Origin: Improbicoccus pseudotrichonymphae
Lineage (GTDB): Bacteria > Bacillota > Clostridia > Oscillospirales > Acutalibacteraceae
Reading direction: 5' to 3'
Assembly: GCA_036322855.1 (NCBI GenBank)
Contig: AP027924.1
Location: forward strand, 806,001 to 870,000
DNA length: 64,000 bases
Positions within the stretch are counted from its first letter, which is position 1. Each line of letters opens with the position of its first letter. Under the pieces are notes generated by a model. That model was not told the DNA's origin and searched no databases. It saw nothing but the letters and a program-made list of their open reading frames with translations. The translations under genes were made by a program, and so were the position numbers. This document shows, in pieces, positions 62,040 to 64,000 of the stretch.

Positions 62040-62490
62040 ATATGCTCCGATATTAACTAATATTCCACATGTTCAGATGACCCCTCTTTTTGTTTGAATC
62101 AATCATATCCATAGGCTCTTAAGCGTCTAAGATACATTTGATGACGTCAATACTAGAAACTTTTCCAGATAATCTTTCAAAATATTTTGTCTTTTGATAC
62201 AAAATCGCCTTTTTTAAAAATAATTAAAACATTTAATTCAACAAACCTATCCTCACAGCTTTAAATACGTATTTTCGAGACTTATTTCATAAATCGAGAG
62301 AAAATTTCAAATTAATACTTCCACGATTTGAAGAATTTTTACAAAATTTAAAAAAATAGCCGAAAAAACTTACTTCGGGAAACATGAAGACAGGTTCTAA
62401 AAATATTTGAACAAAAATGCCACGATCCGTTATAAAACAAAAGAATAAACAAACTTGAAACCGTATCTGGCCTAGTTCTAGATCTTGTAA
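62040..62490. other. Gene-poor stretch, possible transposase debris
   Basis: No intact gene is seen. On the plus strand around 62270-62358 one frame reads FRDLFHKSRENFKLILPRFE, then EFLQNLKK and a stop. This vaguely resembles the N-terminus of IS5-type transposases, but I cannot confirm it. Confidence 0.3.
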
Positions 62491-62493
62491 TTC

Positions 62494-63066
62494 TTACACT
62501 GCTGATCCCGCATTTACATCATCATCTACTACTGGCGTTGTTTGGTTTTTGGCTTCTTTTTTTGTACCGAAAAACTCTTTTACTTTATCCCAATTTTTAT
62601 ATAAAACAACACCTGCAACAACTACAGCAGTCAAAACCAATGCTCCTATCCCTACTTTTTTGGTAAACAAAAAACCTTTAGCTTTTGCAAGAAGTCCGGG
62701 CGCACCTTCATCATCATCCGAAATACTTTCTTTAACATCTTCTTTTTCTAATACATCCACTTTAGGTTCTTTAATTTCTGATGTAATACTTTCTGATATA
62801 TCAATATTTTCTTCAAATACTTCAATTTCTGGTTTTGATTTAGATTTAATAGATTCTTCTGATTCTGATTCTGATTTAGATTTAATAGATTCTTCTGATT
62901 CTGATTCTGATTTAGATTTAATAGATTCTTCTGATTCTGATTCTGATTTAGATTTAATAGATTCTTCTTCTTCTTCTTCTTCTGATATATCAATATTTTC
63001 TTCAAATACTTCAATTTCTGGTTTTGATTTAGATTTAATAGATTCTTCTGAAGAAGAATGTGTCAT
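62494..63066 (-). CDS. Acidic tandem-repeat protein with C-terminal membrane segment
   Basis: A 190-residue protein from ATG 63066, which follows AGGAGATGG at ideal spacing. The N-terminal two thirds is extremely acidic and serine-rich. It has three 12-residue repeats of the type ESIKSKSESESE flanked by two copies of SIKSKSKPEIEVFEENIDIS. Then come a linker (DDDEGAPGLLAKAKG), one membrane segment (VGIGALVLTAVVVAGVVLY) and the tail NWDKVKEFFGTKKEAKNQTT. There is no signal peptide, so it may be tail-anchored with the acidic part in the cytoplasm. Function is unknown. Confidence 0.65.
   Translation of the reverse strand: MTHSSSEESIKSKSKPEIEVFEENIDISEEEEEEESIKSKSESESEESIKSKSESESEESIKSKSESESEESIKSKSKPEIEVFEENIDISESITSEIKEPKVDVLEKEDVKESISDDDEGAPGLLAKAKGFLFTKKVGIGALVLTAVVVAGVVLYKNWDKVKEFFGTKKEAKNQTTPVVDDDVNAGSAV
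62853..62967 (-). repeat. Three 36-bp tandem repeats
   Basis: The coding repeats of the acidic protein (ESIKSKSESESE) are nearly identical at DNA level, followed by a short TTC triplet run. Copy number can change in multiples of three bases without loss of frame. Confidence 0.85.
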
Positions 63067-63097
63067 AATGTAACCATCTCCTAAAAAATAAAAAAAC

Positions 63098-63145
63098 ACC
63101 AATGATACTCCTACATAAAAACAATCTATCCAGTGTATCATTGGT
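63098..63145 (-). promoter_or_regulatory. 11-bp inverted repeat upstream of the acidic protein
   Basis: ACCAATGATAC (63098-63108) and GTATCATTGGT (63135-63145) pair perfectly around a 26-base loop, 32 bases before the ATG. Operator or mRNA leader hairpin; undecided. Confidence 0.5.
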
Positions 63146-63244
63146 TTAATTATAAAATAAAAAACAAACAAAAGCAAATAAATTTGAAAATGTTATGAAA
63201 TATTGAGTTAATTCTTGGTGTAAATATGTAAACTATAAAAAAAT

Positions 63245-63691
63245 TTAATATAGTTTAAATATCCATGCAATCAGGCCGTAAATTATTGAAGAGGTTATCC
63301 CAAACACAAGTACCGGTCCGGCTATTGTAAACATTTGAGCGGATGTACCTAAAACTTGTCCTTCTTTTTTGAACTCAATTGCCGGAGAAACAATTGAATT
63401 TGCAAAACCTGTTATTGGTACTATAGTTCCTGCCCCGGCATGCTTTGCTATTCTGTCATAAATTTTTACGGCTGTCAAAAAAGAACCAAGGCCAATCAAG
63501 GTAACAGATACCCATAATTGTGATTCTTTTTTTGTAAGACCTATAATATCCATATAAAAATTGTTTAACAATTGTCCTATAACACAAATTAAACCACCTA
63601 TAACAAATGCAAAAAAACAATTCTTGATTGTTGGGCTACTATCCGTTTCTTTTTTATACATTTTTTTATATTCTTCTTTACTCACTTTCAT
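63245..63691 (-). CDS. spoVAC: Stage V sporulation protein AC
   Basis: A 148-residue membrane protein of the SpoVA channel that moves dipicolinic acid into spores and out at germination. Four or five membrane segments, FVIGGLICVIGQ, LWVSVTLIGLGSFLTAVKIY, GAGTIVPITGFANSIVSPAI, EFKKEGQVLGTSAQMF and FGITSSIIYG match SpoVAC throughout. The ATG follows TAGGTGATT. The partners spoVAD and spoVAE would normally follow, but the next gene is the unrelated acidic protein, so this copy is an orphan. Confidence 0.92.
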   Translation of the reverse strand: MKVSKEEYKKMYKKETDSSPTIKNCFFAFVIGGLICVIGQLLNNFYMDIIGLTKKESQLWVSVTLIGLGSFLTAVKIYDRIAKHAGAGTIVPITGFANSIVSPAIEFKKEGQVLGTSAQMFTIAGPVLVFGITSSIIYGLIAWIFKLY

Positions 63692-63754
63692 GTTTAATCA
63701 CCTAAAAATATTATTAAACTCATTCGATAAATATATACACGAAAAAATTATTAG

Positions 63755-63897
63755 ATTTGCTCTAAAACCAATTCTTTTTGCAAATTTCATGTGCTAACGC
63801 GGTACTTGAAACTGCTCACATACAACCAGTATGCTCGCGTTTCTGTGCTCCTCTTTCTTTGAAATTTACAAAAATAATTCAGTTTTAAGGTAGGTTT
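63755..63897 (-). repeat. ~110-bp dispersed intergenic repeat, copy 4
   Basis: It reads CTTTTTGCAAATTTCATG ... CGGTACTTGAAACTGCTCAC ... GTATGCTCGCG on the plus strand, the inverted orientation relative to copy 2. CATAC-AACCA-GTATG forms a small hairpin. The remaining 100 bases of the window show no gene. Confidence 0.8.
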
Positions 63898-64000
63898 AAT
63901 ACTATTTTTAGAAAAACGTTCAATAACAAGAAAGCAATCAGGTGAATAAACTGTATAAAGAAACATATTAATATGATTTTTAAAAATATGTTTTGTTTAA

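Noticed and set aside
62853..62967. Regular repeats resembling a CRISPR array
   Set aside because: Units are contiguous with no unique spacers and are coding in frame.
62549..63073. Serine/aspartate-rich plus-strand frame that looks like a low-complexity surface protein
   Set aside because: Antisense of the acidic protein; the minus frame has the correct ribosome binding site and a sensible membrane segment.

Overview
The window is very AT-rich DNA from a low-GC Gram-positive bacterium (Clostridia-like). The housekeeping genes carry AGGAGG-type ribosome binding sites. There is a Firmicutes spore-membrane gene (spoVAC), DnaD and RbgA homologues, a 3D-domain protein and a GatCA amidotransferase. 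The core genes are compact and intact, while accessory DNA is full of pseudogenes, IS fragments, dispersed repeats, secreted repeat proteins and eukaryote-like (Rab/Ras-type) GTPases with signal peptides. That mix suggests a host-associated or intracellular symbiont whose genome is being reduced, for example a clostridial endosymbiont of protists. The host guess is inference.

Layout. 1-3.9 kb: der (partial), glyA, greA, lysS. 4-7 kb: a tandem duplication of secreted two-repeat proteins, then a decayed GTPase gene next to an IS1-like scrap. 7.4-13.2 kb (minus strand): an ECF S-component, ptsI, ptsH, pheT (lacking its tRNA-binding domain) and pheS. 13.4-17.2 kb: an IS1 remnant, a small secreted protein, a frameshifted SUKH immunity-like gene, two copies of a WHH/HNH nuclease-toxin-like gene (one broken) and an HNH endonuclease. 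17.4-24.2 kb: a decayed prophage or plasmid replication module (RinA-like regulator, PD-(D/E)XK nuclease, DNA ligase, DnaC, RusA, Gp157 and serine-recombinase fragments), interrupted by a GTPase cassette. 24.3-31.1 kb: more cassettes, around an intact anaerobic ribonucleotide reductase operon (grx-like, nrdD, nrdG) with two NrdR boxes. 31.1-38.9 kb: a large protein with a Nif11-like double-glycine leader, a secreted GTPase, an IS5-type element, a papain-like secreted protein and a decayed paralogue pair. 38.9-50.8 kb: core genes gmk, rpoZ, priA, def, rnhA, tRNA-Ser, rpmG, secE, nusG, rplK, rplA, nrdR, prs, rbfA, nrnA, dnaD-like and potD. 50.8-57.7 kb (minus): pckG, DUF2953, M50 protease, lepA, rbgA, lepB, rplS. 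57.7-64 kb: a double-glycine peptide, a 3D protein, a fifth cassette, gatCA, an acidic tandem-repeat membrane protein and spoVAC.

The most striking system is a five-copy cassette, with copies starting at 20808, 25390 (minus), 25923, 30479 and 59773 (minus). Each has a Shine-Dalgarno and a short basic leader ORF running through a GA-type simple repeat. The repeat is followed at once by an almost invariant signal-peptide module, then a variable C-terminal domain (Rab-like GTPase, membrane or unknown). Four copies also have a conserved promoter. The leader and effector are in frame in two copies, overlap as ATGA in two, and sit in the third frame in one. This is what repeat-length (phase) variation of a secreted effector family would look like. 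Frameshifts at T-tracts recur in other accessory genes but not in core genes. NrdR (45.3 kb) and its two target boxes upstream of the nrd operon (30.1 kb) lie in the same window and form a coherent regulatory circuit.
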